From: Auanema rhodensis
Lineage: Eukaryota > Nematoda > Chromadorea > Rhabditida > Rhabditidae
Assembly (NCBI GenBank): GCA_964057225.1
Contig: OZ059898.1
Span: forward strand, 18,019,267 to 18,083,266
Length of the DNA: 64,000 nt
Reading direction: 5' to 3'
The stretch's first letter is position 1, and each line of letters opens with the position of its first letter. A model generated the notes under the pieces. The model saw only the letters and a program-made list of their open reading frames with translations. It was not told the DNA's origin and did no database searches. The position numbers were made by a program, and so were the translations under genes. Positions 1 to 11,789 of the stretch are shown here, in pieces.

Positions 1-10
1 TGTAACTCGC

Positions 11-20
11 TTCACGTGAA
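11..20. repeat. Dyad 1: perfect 10-bp palindrome TTCACGTGAA
   Basis: TTCACGTGAA is identical to its reverse complement and contains a CACGTG core (E-box or G-box type hexamer). It recurs in most monomers at the same offset. Subfamilies break it in characteristic ways: TTCACGAGAA, TTCACGTCAA, TTTACGTGAA, and TTCGCGTCAA in the monomers at 3345, 7040 and 8447. A binding role is possible, because bHLH and bZIP proteins recognise CACGTG. Nothing in the window shows such a role. Confidence 0.85.
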
Positions 21-36
21 AGATAAAGAGATGCGG

Positions 37-95
37 TTTCCAAAATTAGATTTCGCATGTCCATATTAGTCTAAAAACAAATGTTTATTGATATT
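37..95. repeat. A/T-tract core of the monomer
   Basis: TTTTCAAAATT at about 37-47 and the run CTAAAAACAAATTTTTATTG starting at 71 give several A/T tracts. Tracts of this kind bend or stiffen DNA and affect nucleosome placement. A 176-bp unit is close to one nucleosome plus a short linker. That suggests, but does not prove, one phased nucleosome per monomer. The 8-bp insertion near 41,615 and the TTATTATT variant seen near 26,657, 27,537 and 35,457 both fall in this core, so it tolerates slippage. Confidence 0.6.
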
Positions 96-99
96 GGTG

Positions 100-112
100 C
101 ATGGTAACCATG
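100..112. repeat. Dyad 2: CATGGT-A-ACCATG inverted repeat
   Basis: Arms of six bases (CATGGT and ACCATG) flank a single A, giving a 13-bp near-perfect inverted repeat with a GGTAACC centre. A common haplotype changes GGTAACC to GGCAACC, which weakens the symmetry. That change is almost always linked to downstream TTTAAAAT and GTGTAC variants, so it marks a subfamily. The dyad could form a short cruciform or bind a dimeric protein; this is inference. Confidence 0.8.
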
Positions 113-149
113 ACTTTGAAATTTACGTGAACTTTAATTTATGCTAATT

Positions 150-172
150 AAGTGTACACGTGATGTGCACTT
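150..172. repeat. Dyad 3: AAGTGTAC / GTGCACTT imperfect inverted repeat
   Basis: Two eight-base arms at 150-157 and 165-172 pair with one mismatch around a seven-base loop. The left arm overlaps the palindrome GTGTACAC (152-159) and a second CACGTG core (157-162). The G of that core toggles to A (ACACATGATG) in a large share of monomers. This is the strongest hairpin potential in the unit. Short dyads are a recurring property of centromeric satellites in several eukaryotes, but a structural role here is untested. Confidence 0.75.
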
Positions 173-244
173 GGTATGTAACTCGCTTCACGTGAAAGAT
201 AAAGAGATGCGGTTTCCAAAATTAGATTTCGCATGTCCATATTA

Positions 245-1569
245 GTCTAAAAACAAATTTTTATTGATATTGGTGCATGGCAACCATGACTTTAAAATCT
301 ACGAGTACTTTAATTTATGCTAATTAAGTGTACACGTGAAGTGCACTCGGTATGTAACTCGCTTCACGTGAAAGATAAAGAGATGCGGTTTCCAAAATTA
401 GATTTCGCATGTCCATATTAGTCTAAAAACAAATTTTTATTGATATTGGTGCATGGTAACCATGACTTTGAAATTTACGTGAACTTCAATTTATGCTAAT
501 TAAGTGTACACGTGATGTGCACTTGGTATGTAACTCGCTTCACGTGAAAGATAAAGAGATGCGGTTTTCAAAATTAGATTCCTCATGTCCATATTAGTCT
601 AAAAACGAATTTTTATTGATATTGATGCATGGTAACCATGACTTTGAAATTTACGTGAACTTTAATTTATGCTAATTAAGTGTACACGTGTAGTGCACTT
701 GGTATGTAACTCGCTTCACGTGAAAGATAAAGAGATGCGGTTTTCAAAATTAGATTCCCCATGACCATATTAGTCTAAAAACAAATTTTTATTGATATTG
801 GTGCATGGTAACCATGACTTTGAAATTTACGTGAACTTTAATTTATGCTAATTAAGTGTACACGTGATGTGCACTTGGTATGTAACTCGCTTCACGTGAA
901 AGATAAAGAGATGCGGTTTTCAAAATTAGATTCCCCATGTTTATATTAGTCTAAAAACAAATTTTTATTGATATTGGTGCATGGCAACCATGACTTTAAA
1001 ATCTACGAGTACTTTAATTTATGCTAATTAAGTGTACACGTGAAGTGCACTCGGTATGTAACTCGCTTCACGTGAAAGATAAAGAGATGCGGTTTCCAAA
1101 ATTAGATTTCGCATGTCCATATTAGTCTAAAAACAAATTTTTATTGATATTGGTGCATGGTAACCATGACTTTGAAATTTACGTGAACTTCAATTTATGC
1201 TAATTAAGTGTACACGTGATGTGCACTTGGTATGTAACTCGCTTCACGTGAAAGATAAAGAGATGCGGTTTTCAAAATTAGATTCCTCATGTCCATATTA
1301 GTCTAAAAACGAATTTTTATTGATATTGATGCATGGTAACCATGACTTTGAAATTTACGTGAACTTTAATTTATGCTAATTAAGTGTACACGTGAAGTGC
1401 ACTTGGTATGTAACTCGCTTCACGTGAAAGATAAAGAGATGCGGTTTTCAAAATTAGATTCCCCATGACCATATTAGTCTAAAAACAAATTTTTATTGAT
1501 ATTGGTGCATGGTAACCATGACTTTGAAATTTACGTGAACTTTAATTTATGCTAATTAAGTGTACACAT
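245..1569. repeat. Tandem 4-monomer duplication (704 bp)
   Basis: About 245-865 matches about 949-1569 at an offset of 704 bp. Shared marks in order: GGCAACC with CTACGAGTAC and GTGCACTCGG, then TTTCGCATG with ACTTCAATTT, then CCTCATGTCC with CGAATTT and GATGCATGG, then CCCCATGACC. One visible difference is GTGTAGTGC near 689 against GTGAAGTGC near 1393. The left flank diverges inside a monomer (TTTCGC against CCCCATGTTTAT), so the breakpoint lies within the unit. Confidence 0.75.
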
Positions 1570-3344
1570 GATGTGCACTCGGTATGTAACTCGCTTCACG
1601 TGAAAGATAAAGAGATGCGGTTTTCAAAATTAGATTCCGCATGTCCATATTAGTCTAAAAACAAATTTTTATTGATATTGGTGCATGGTAACCATGACTT
1701 TGAAATTTACGTGAACTTTAATTTATGCTAATTAAGTGTACACGTGATGTGCACTTGGTATGTAACTCGCTTCACGTGAAAGATAAAGAGATGCGGTTTC
1801 CAAAATTAGATTTCGCATGTCCATATTAGTCTAAAAACAAATTTTTATTGATATTGGTGCATGGTAACCATGACTTTGAAATTTACGTGAACTTCAATTT
1901 ATGCTAATTAAGTGTACACGTGATGTGCACTTGGTATGTAACTCGCTTCACGTGAAAGATAAAGAGATGCGGTTTCCAAAATTAGATTTCGCATGTCCAT
2001 ATTAGTCTAAAAACAAATGTTTATTGATATTGGTGCATGGTAACCATGACTTTGAAATTTACGTGAACTTTAATTTATGCTAATTAAGTGTACACGTGAT
2101 GTGCACTTGGTATGTAACTCGCTTCACGTGAAAGATAAAGAGATGCGGTTTCCAAAATTAGATTTCGCATGTCCATATTAGTCTAAAAACAAATTTTTAT
2201 TGATATTGGTGCATGGTAACCATGACTTTGAAATTTACGTGAACTTCAATTTATGCTAATTAAGTGTACACGTGATGTGCACTTGGTATGTAACTCGCTT
2301 CACGTGAAAGATAAAGAGATGCGGTTTTCAAAATTAGATTCCCCATGTTTATATTAGTCTAAAAACAAATTTTTATTGATATTGGTGCATGGCAACCATG
2401 ACTTTAAAATCTACGAGTACTTTAATTTATGCTAATTAAGTGTACACATGATGTGCACTTGGTATGTAACTCGCTTCACGTGAAAGATAAAGAGATGCGG
2501 TTTTCAAAATTAGATTCCTCATGTCCATATTAGTCTAAAAACGAATTTTTATTGATATTGATGCATGGTAACCATGACTTTGAAATTTACGTGAACTTTA
2601 ATTTATGCTTATTAAGTGTACACGTGATGTGCACTTGGTATGTAACTCGCTTCACGTGAAAGATAAAGGGATGCGGTTTTCAAAATTAGATTCCCCATGT
2701 CCATATTAGTCTAAAAACAAATTTTTGTTGATATTGGTGGATGGTAACCATGACTTTGAAATTTACGTGAACTTTAATTTATGCTAATTAAGTGTACACG
2801 TGATGTGCACTTGGTATGTAACTCGCTTCACGTGAAAGATGAAGAGATGCGGTTTTCAAAATTAGGTTCCCCATGTCCATATTAGTCTAAAAACAAATTT
2901 TTGTTGATATTGGTGGATGGTAACCATGACTTTCAAATTTACGTGAACTTTAATTTATGCTAATTAAGTGTACACATGATGTGCACTTGGTATGTAACTC
3001 GCTTCACGTGAAAGATAAAGAGATGCGGTTTTCAAAATTAGATTTCGCATGTCCATATTAGTCTAAAAACAAATTTTTATTGATATTGGTGCATGGTAAC
3101 CATGACTTTGAAATTTACGTGAACTTTAATTTATGCTAATTAAGTGTACACATGATGTGCACTTGGTATGTAACTCGCTTCACGTCAAAGATAAAGAGAT
3201 GCGGTTTTCAAAATTAGATTTGGCATGTCCATATTAGTCTAAAAACAAATTTTTATTGATATTGGTGGATGGTAACCATGACTTTCAAATTTACGTGAAC
3301 TTCAATTTATGCTAATTAAGTGTACACGTGATGTGCACTTAGTA

Positions 3345-3519
3345 TGTAACTCGCTTCGCGTCAACGATAAAGAGATGCGGTTTCCAAAATTAGATTCCCC
3401 ATGTCCATATTAGTCTAAAAACAAATTTTTATTAATATTGGTGCATGGTAACCATGACTTTGAAATTTACGTGAACTTTATTTATGCTAATTGAGTGTAC
3501 ACATGATGTGCACTTGGTA
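3345..3519. repeat. 175-bp monomer with TTCGCGTCAACG, copy 1
   Basis: One A is missing (ACTTTATTTATG in place of ACTTTAATTTATG). The monomer also has AGTATG, TTCGCGTCAACG and TTAATATTGG. It is the founder mark for three copies, at 3345, 7040 and 8447. Confidence 0.85.
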
Positions 3520-4047
3520 TGTAACTCGCTTCACGTGAAAGATAAAGAGGTGCGGTTTTCAAAATTAGATTCCGCATGTCCATATTAGTCTAAAAACAAA
3601 TTTTTATTGATATTGGTGCATGGTAACCATGACTTTGAAATTTACGTGAACTTTAATTTATGCTAATTAAGTGTACACGTGATGTGCACTTGGTATGTAA
3701 CTCGCTTCACGTGAAAGATAAAGAGATGCGGTTTTCAAAATTAGATTCCCCATGTCCATATTAGTCTAAAAACAAATTTTTATTGATATTGATGCATGGT
3801 AACCATGACTTTGAAATTTACGTGAACTTTAATTTATGCTAATTAAGTGTACACGTGATGTGCACTTGGTATGTAACTCGCTTTACGTGAAAGATGAAGA
3901 GATGCGGTTTTCAAAATTAGGTTCCCCATGTCCATATTAGTCTAAAAACAAATTTTTATTGATATTGGTGCATGGTAACCATGACTTTGAAATTTACGTG
4001 AACTTTAATTTATGCTAATTAAGTGTACACGTGATGTGCACTTGGTA

Positions 4048-5455
4048 TGTAACTCGCTTCACGTGAAAGATAAAGAGATGCGGTTTCCAAAATTAGATTT
4101 CGCATGTCCATATTAGTCTAAAAACAAATTTTTGTTGATATTTGTGGATGGTAACCATGACTTTGAAATTTACGTGAACTTTAATTTATGCTAATTAAGT
4201 GTACACGTGATGTGCACTTGGTATGTAACTCGCTTTACGTGAAAGATGAAGAGATGCGGTTTTCAAAATTAGGTTCCCCATGTCCATATTAGTCTAAAAA
4301 CAAATTTTTATTGATATTGGTGCATGGTAACCATGACTTTGAAATTTACGTGAACTTTAATTTATGCTAATTAAGTGTACACGTGAAGTGCACTTGGTAT
4401 GTAACTCGCTTCACGTGAAAGATAAAGAGATGCGGTTTTCAAAATTAGATTCCCCATGACCATATTAGTCTAAAAACAAATTTTTATTGATATTGGTGCA
4501 TGGTAACCATGACTTTGAAATTTACGTGAACTTTAATTTATGCTAATTAAGTGTACACATGATGTGCACTCGGTATGTAACTCGCTTCACGTGAAAGATA
4601 AAGAGATGCGGTTTTCAAAATTAGATTCCGCATGTCCATATTAGTCTAAAAACAAATTTTTATTGATATTGGTGCATGGTAACCATGACTTTGAAATTTA
4701 CGTGAACTTTAATTTATGCTAATTAAGTGTACACGTGATGTGCACTTGGTATGTAACTCGCTTCACGTGAAAGATAAAGAGATGCGGTTTCCAAAATTAG
4801 ATTTCGCATGTCCATATTAGTCTAAAAACAAATTTTTGTTGATATTTGTGGATGGTAACCATGACTTTGAAATTTACGTGAACTTTAATTTATGCTAATT
4901 AAGTGTACACGTGATGTGCACTTGGTATGTAACTCGCTTTACGTGAAAGATGAAGAGATGCGGTTTTCAAAATTAGGTTCCCCATGTCCATATTAGTCTA
5001 AAAACAAATTTTTATTGATATTGGTGCATGGTAACCATGACTTTGAAATTTACGTGAACTTTAATTTATGCTAATTAAGTGTACACGTGAAGTGCACTTG
5101 GTATGTAACTCGCTTCACGTGAAAGATAAAGAGATGCGGTTTTCAAAATTAGATTCCCCATGACCATATTAGTCTAAAAACAAATTTTTATTGATATTGG
5201 TGCATGGTAACCATGACTTTGAAATTTACGTGAACTTTAATTTATGCTAATTAAGTGTACACATGATGTGCACTCGGTATGTAACTCGCTTCACGTGAAA
5301 GATAAAGAGATGCGGTTTTCAAAATTAGATTCCGCATGTCCATATTAGTCTAAAAACAAATTTTTATTGATATTGGTGCATGGTAACCATGACTTTGAAA
5401 TTTACGTGAACTTTAATTTATGCTAATTAAGTGTACACGTGATGTGCACTTGGTA
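4048..5455. repeat. Perfect-looking 4-monomer tandem duplication
   Basis: The four monomers starting at 4048, 4224, 4400 and 4576 are repeated in order at 4752, 4928, 5104 and 5280. Marks: TTTCGCATG with GATATTTGTGG; TTTACGTGAAAGATGAAGAG with AGGTTCCCC; CCCCATGACC; CCGCATGTCC. By eye I saw no difference between the two copies, so this is among the youngest events in the window. It lies inside the 21-monomer unit. Confidence 0.8.
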
Positions 5456-7039
5456 TGTAACTCGCTTCACGTGAAAGATAAAGAGATGCGGTTTCCAAAA
5501 TTAGATTTCGCATGTCCATATTAGTCTAAAAACAAATTTTTATTGATATTGGTGCATGGTAACCATGACTTTGAAATTTACGTGAACTTCAATTTATGCT
5601 AATTAAGTGTACACGTGATGTGCACTTGGTATGTAACTCGCTTCACGTGAAAGATAAAGAGATGCGGTTTCCAAAATTAGATTTCGCATGTCCATATTAG
5701 TCTAAAAACAAATGTTTATTGATATTGGTGCATGGTAACCATGACTTTGAAATTTACGTGAACTTTAATTTATGCTAATTAAGTGTACACGTGATGTGCA
5801 CTTGGTATGTAACTCGCTTCACGTGAAAGATAAAGAGATGCGGTTTCCAAAATTAGATTTCGCATGTCCATATTAGTCTAAAAACAAATTTTTATTGATA
5901 TTGGTGCATGGTAACCATGACTTTGAAATTTACGTGAACTTCAATTTATGCTAATTAAGTGTACACGTGATGTGCACTTGGTATGTAACTCGCTTCACGT
6001 GAAAGATAAAGAGATGCGGTTTTCAAAATTAGATTCCCCATGTTTATATTAGTCTAAAAACAAATTTTTATTGATATTGGTGCATGGCAACCATGACTTT
6101 AAAATCTACGAGTACTTTAATTTATGCTAATTAAGTGTACACATGATGTGCACTTGGTATGTAACTCGCTTCACGTGAAAGATAAAGAGATGCGGTTTTC
6201 AAAATTAGATTCCTCATGTCCATATTAGTCTAAAAACGAATTTTTATTGATATTGATGCATGGTAACCATGACTTTGAAATTTACGTGAACTTTAATTTA
6301 TGCTTATTAAGTGTACACGTGATGTGCACTTGGTATGTAACTCGCTTCACGTGAAAGATAAAGGGATGCGGTTTTCAAAATTAGATTCCCCATGTCCATA
6401 TTAGTCTAAAAACAAATTTTTGTTGATATTGGTGGATGGTAACCATGACTTTGAAATTTACGTGAACTTTAATTTATGCTAATTAAGTGTACACGTGATG
6501 TGCACTTGGTATGTAACTCGCTTCACGTGAAAGATGAAGAGATGCGGTTTTCAAAATTAGGTTCCCCATGTCCATATTAGTCTAAAAACAAATTTTTGTT
6601 GATATTGGTGGATGGTAACCATGACTTTCAAATTTACGTGAACTTTAATTTATGCTAATTAAGTGTACACATGATGTGCACTTGGTATGTAACTCGCTTC
6701 ACGTGAAAGATAAAGAGATGCGGTTTTCAAAATTAGATTTCGCATGTCCATATTAGTCTAAAAACAAATTTTTATTGATATTGGTGCATGGTAACCATGA
6801 CTTTGAAATTTACGTGAACTTTAATTTATGCTAATTAAGTGTACACATGATGTGCACTTGGTATGTAACTCGCTTCACGTCAAAGATAAAAAGATGCGGT
6901 TTTCAAAATTAGATTTGGCATGTCCATATTAGTCTAAAAACAAATTTTTATTGATATTGGTGGATGGTAACCATGACTTTCAAATTTACGTGAACTTCAA
7001 TTTATGCTAATTAAGTGTACACGTGATGTGCACTTAGTA

Positions 7040-7214
7040 TGTAACTCGCTTCGCGTCAACGATAAAGAGATGCGGTTTCCAAAATTAGATTCCCCATGTC
7101 CATATTAGTCTAAAAACAAATTTTTATTAATATTGGTGCATGGTAACCATGACTTTGAAATTTACGTGAACTTTATTTATGCTAATTGAGTGTACACATG
7201 ATGTGCACTTGGTA
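7040..7214. repeat. 175-bp monomer, copy 2
   Basis: The haplotype and deletion are the same as at 3345, exactly 3,695 bp downstream. The copy was inherited through the 21-monomer duplication. Confidence 0.85.
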
Positions 7215-8446
7215 TGTAACTCGCTTCACGTGAAAGATAAAGAGGTGCGGTTTTCAAAATTAGATTCCGCATGTCCATATTAGTCTAAAAACAAATTTTT
7301 ATTGATATTGGTGCATGGTAACCATGACTTTGAAATTTACGTGAACTTTAATTTATGCTAATTAAGTGTACACGTGATGTGCACTTGGTATGTAACTCGC
7401 TTCACGTGAAAGATAAAGAGATGCGGTTTTCAAAATTAGATTCCCCATGTCCATATTAGTCTAAAAACAAATTTTTATTGATATTGATGCATGGTAACCA
7501 TGACTTTGAAATTTACGTGAACTTTAATTTATGCTTATTAAGTGTACACGTGATGTGCACTTGGTATGTAACTCGCTTCACGTGAAAGATAAAGGGATGC
7601 GGTTTTCAAAATTAGATTCCCCATGTCCATATTAGTCTAAAAACAAATTTTTGTTGATATTGGTGGATGGTAACCATGACTTTGAAATTTACGTGAACTT
7701 TAATTTATGCTAATTAAGTGTACACGTGATGTGCACTTGGTATGTAACTCGCTTCACGTGAAAGATGAAGAGATGCGGTTTTCAAAATTAGGTTCCCCAT
7801 GTCCATATTAGTCTAAAAACAAATTTTTGTTGATATTGGTGGATGGTAACCATGACTTTCAAATTTACGTGAACTTTAATTTATGCTAATTAAGTGTACA
7901 CATGATGTGCACTTGGTATGTAACTCGCTTCACGTGAAAGATAAAGAGATGCGGTTTTCAAAATTGGATTTCGCATGTCCATATTAGTCTAAAAACAAAT
8001 TTTTATTGATATTGGTGCATGGTAACCATGACTTTGAAATTTACGTGAACTTTAATTTATGCTAATTAAGTGTACACATGATGTGCACTTGGTATGTAAC
8101 TCGCTTCACGTCAAAGATAAAGAGATGCGGTTTTCAAAATTAGATTCCCCATGTCCATATTAGTCTAAAAACAAATTTTTATTGATATTGGTGCATGGTA
8201 ACCATGACTTTGAAATTTACGTGAACTTTAATTTATGCTAATTAAGTGTACACATGATGTGCACTTGGTATGTAACTCGCTTCACGTCAAAGATAAAGAG
8301 ATGCGGTTTTCAAAATTAGATTTCGCATGTCCATATTAGTCTAAAAACAAATTTTTATTGATATTGGTGGATGGTAACCATGACTTTCAAATTTACGTGA
8401 ACTTCAATTTATGCTAATTAAGTGTACACGTGATGTGCACTTAGTA

Positions 8447-8621
8447 TGTAACTCGCTTCGCGTCAACGATAAAGAGATGCGGTTTCCAAAATTAAATTCC
8501 CCATGTCCATATTAGTCTAAAAACAAATTTTTATTAATATTGGTGCATGGTAACCATGACTTTGAAATTTACGTGAACTTTATTTATGCTAATTGAGTGT
8601 ACACATGATGTGCACTTGGTA
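8447..8621. repeat. 175-bp monomer, copy 3
   Basis: The haplotype and deletion are the same as at 7040, 1,407 bp downstream. A private change gives AAATTAAATTCCCC. The copy was inherited through the 7/8-monomer duplication. Confidence 0.85.
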
Positions 8622-11600
8622 TGTAACTCGCTTCACGTGAAAGATAAAGAGGTGCGGTTTTCAAAATTAGATTCCGCATGTCCATATTAGTCTAAAAACA
8701 AATTTTTATTGATATTGGTGCATGGTAACCATGACTTTGAAATTTACGTGAACTTTAATTTATGCTAATTAAGTGTACACGTGATGTGCACTTGGTATGT
8801 AACTCGCTTCACGTGAAAGATAAAGAGATGCGGTTTTCAAAATTAGATTCCCCATGTCCATATTAGTCTAAAAACAAATTTTTATTGATATTGGTGCATG
8901 GTAACCATGACTTTGAAATTTACGTGAACTTTAATTTATGCTAATTAAGTGTACACATGATGTGCACTTGGTATGTAACTCGCTTCACGAGAAAGATAAA
9001 AAGATGAGGTTTTCAAATTTAGATTTCGCGTGTCCATAATAGTCTAAAAACAAATTTTTATTGATATTGGTGCATGGTAACCATGACTTTGAAGTTTACG
9101 TGAACTTTAATTTATGCTAATTAAGTGTACACGTGAAGTGCACTTGGTATGTAACTCGCTTCACGTGAAAGATAAAGAGATGCGGTTTTCAAAATTAGAT
9201 TCCCCATGTCCATATTAGTCTAAAAACAAATTTTTATCGATATTGGTGCATGGTAACCATGACTTTGAAATTTACGTGAACTTTAATTTATGCTAATTAA
9301 GTGTACACGTGATGTGCACTTGGTATGTAACTCGCTTCACGTGAAAGATAAAGAGATGCGGTTTTCAAAATTAGATTCCCCATGTTTATATTAGTCTAAA
9401 AACAAATTTTTATTGATATTGGTGCATGGCAACCATGACTTTAAAATCTACGTGTACTTTAATTTATGCTAATTAAGTGTACACATGATGTGCACTCGGT
9501 ATGTAACTCGCTTCACGTGAAAGATAAAGAGATGCGGTTTTCAAAATTAGATTCTGCATGTCCATATTAGTCTAAAAACAAATTTTTATTGATATTGGTG
9601 CATGGTAACCATGACTTTGAAATTTACGTGAACTTTAATTTATGCTAATTAAGTGTACACGTGATGTGCACTTGGTATGTAACTCGCTTCACGTGAAAGA
9701 TAAAGAGATGCGGTTTTCAAAATTAGATTTCCCATGTTTATATTAGTCTAAAAACAAATTTTTATTGATATTGGTGCATGGCAACCATGACTTTAAAATC
9801 TACGTGTACTTTAATTTATGCTAATTAAGTGTACACATGATGTGCACTTGGTATGTAACTCGCTTCACGTGAAAGATAAAGAGATGCGGTTTTCAAAATT
9901 AGATTCCCCATGTTTATATTAGTCTAAAAACAAATTTTTATTGATATTGGTGCATGGCAACCATGACTTTAAAATCTACGTGTACTTTAATTTATGCTAA
10001 TTAAGTGTACACATGATGTGCACTTGGTATGTAACTCGCTTCACGTGAAAGATAAAGAGATACGGTTTTCAAAATTAGATTCCTCATGTCCATTATAGTC
10101 TAAAAACGAATTTTTATTAATATTGATGCATGGTAACCATGACTTTGAAATTTACGTGAACTTTAATTTATGCTTATTAAGTGTACACATGATGTGCACT
10201 TGGTATGTAACTCGCTTCACGTGAAAGATAAAGAGGTGCGGTTTTCAAAATTAGATTCCGCATGTCCATATTAGTCTAAAAACAAATTTTTATTGATATT
10301 GGTGCATGGTAACCATGACTTTGAAATTTACGTGAACTTTAATTTATGCTAATTAAGTGTACACGTGATGTGCACTTGGTATGTAACTCGCTTCACGTGA
10401 AAGATAAAGAGATGCGGTTTTCAAAATTAGATTCCCCATGTCCATATTAGTCTAAAAACAAATTTTTATTGATATTGGTGCATGGTAACCATGACTTTGA
10501 AATTTACGTGAACTTTAATTTATGCTAATTAAGTGTACACATGATGTGCACTTGGTATGTAACTCGCTTCACGAGAAAGATAAAAAGATGAGGTTTTCAA
10601 ATTTAGATTTCGCGTGTCCATAATAGTCTAAAAACAAATTTTTATTGATATTGGTGCATGGTAACCATGACTTTGAAGTTTACGTGAACTTTAATTTATG
10701 CTAATTAAGTGTACACGTGAAGTGCACTTGGTATGTAACTCGCTTCACGTGAAAGATAAAGAGATGCGGTTTTCAAAATTAGATTCCCCATGTCCATATT
10801 AGTCTAAAAACAAATTTTTATCGATATTGGTGCATGGTAACCATGACTTTGAAATTTACGTGAACTTTAATTTATGCTAATTAAGTGTACACGTGATGTG
10901 CACTTGGTATGTAACTCGCTTCACGTGAAAGATAAAGAGATGCGGTTTTCAAAATTAGATTCCCCATGTTTATATTAGTCTAAAAACAAATTTTTATTGA
11001 TATTGGTGCATGGCAACCATGACTTTAAAATCTACGTGTACTTTAATTTATGCTAATTAAGTGTACACATGATGTGCACTCGGTATGTAACTCGCTTCAC
11101 GTGAAAGATAAAGAGATGCGGTTTTCAAAATTAGATTCTGCATGTCCATATTAGTCTAAAAACAAATTTTTATTGATATTGGTGCATGGTAACCATGACT
11201 TTGAAATTTACGTGAACTTTAATTTATGCTAATTAAGTGTACACGTGATGTGCACTTGGTATGTAACTCGCTTCACGTGAAAGATAAAGAGATGCGGTTT
11301 TCAAAATTAGATTTCCCATGTTTATATTAGTCTAAAAACAAATTTTTATTGATATTGGTGCATGGCAACCATGACTTTAAAATCTACGTGTACTTTAATT
11401 TATGCTAATTAAGTGTACACATGATGTGCACTTGGTATGTAACTCGCTTCACGTGAAAGATAAAGAGATGCGGTTTTCAAAATTAGATTCCCCATGTTTA
11501 TATTAGTCTAAAAACAAATTTTTATTGATATTGGTGCATGGCAACCATGACTTTAAAATCTACGTGTACTTTAATTTATGCTAATTAAGTGTACACATGA

Positions 11601-11789
11601 TGTGCACTTGGTATGTAACTCGCTTCACGTGAAAGATAAAGAGATACGGTTTTCAAAATTAGATTCCTCATGTCCATTATAGTCTAAAAACGAATTTTTA
11701 TTAATATTGATGCATGGTAACCATGACTTTGAAATTTACGTGAACTTTAATTTATGCTTATTAAGTGTACACGTGATGTGCACTTGGTA
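8622..11789. repeat. 9-monomer tandem duplication (1,584 bp)
   Basis: The nine monomers starting at 8622 are repeated starting at 10,206. Unusual marks match one for one: GATGAGG with CATAATAG (8974 and 10,558), TTTTTATCGAT (9150 and 10,734), TTCTGCATG (9502 and 11,086), TTTCCCATGTTTA (9678 and 11,262) and AGATACGG with CATTATAG (10,030 and 11,614). The second copy's end switches from AGAGGTGCGG to AAAGGGATG. The tail of the last monomer differs (ACACATG against ACACGTG), placing the exchange near 10,185. Confidence 0.85.

Larger units (their letters stand above)
1..176. repeat. Representative monomer defining the unit coordinates
   Basis: This monomer serves as the reference frame. It opens with TGTAACTCGC and closes with TTGGTA. 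Landmarks: palindrome at 11-20, an AAAGAGATGCGG block at 25-36, the most variable stretch at 51-60 (TTCCCCATGT, TTCCGCATGT, TTTCGCATGT, TTCCTCATGT or TTTCGCGTGT in different monomers), an A/T-rich core at 71-95, a GGTAACC inverted repeat around 103-109, and a GTGTACAC...GTGCAC dyad at 150-172. In the commonest consensus I count 26 C and 32 G in 176 bases. The choice of start is arbitrary. This copy carries a rarer AAATGTTT variant at 80-87, which is also found in the monomers starting at 1937 and 5632. Confidence 0.95.
1350..7525. repeat. 21-monomer higher-order duplication (offset 3,695 bp)
   Basis: About 1350-3830 is repeated at about 5045-7525 with an offset of 3,695 bp, which is 21 x 176 - 1. 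The missing base is the single-base deletion in the monomer starting at 3345. Matching marks include the AAATGTTT monomers (1937 and 5632), AAAGGGATG (2641 and 6336), TTTGGCATG (3169 and 6864), AGTATGTAACTCGCTTCGCG (3345 and 7040) and AGAGGTGCGG (3520 and 7215). Few differences were seen, for example AAAGAG against AAAAAG near 3190 and 6885. This is recent segmental amplification. Confidence 0.85.
6336..8970. repeat. 7/8-monomer duplication with one extra monomer
   Basis: About 6336-6890 matches 7567-8120 at offset 1,231 (7 x 176 - 1), while about 6920-7390 matches 8330-8797 at offset 1,407 (8 x 176 - 1). The one-monomer jump means the second copy gained a monomer, near 8095-8270. Marks: AAAGGGATG at 6336 and 7567, the TTCGCGTCAACG monomer at 7040 and 8447, and AGAGGTGCGG at 7215 and 8622. 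Both copies carry the inherited single-base deletion. Confidence 0.7.

Noticed and set aside
11-20. CACGTG as a gene promoter element
   Set aside because: There is no gene to regulate, and the hexamer is part of a palindrome repeated in every unit. It is recorded only as a dyad.
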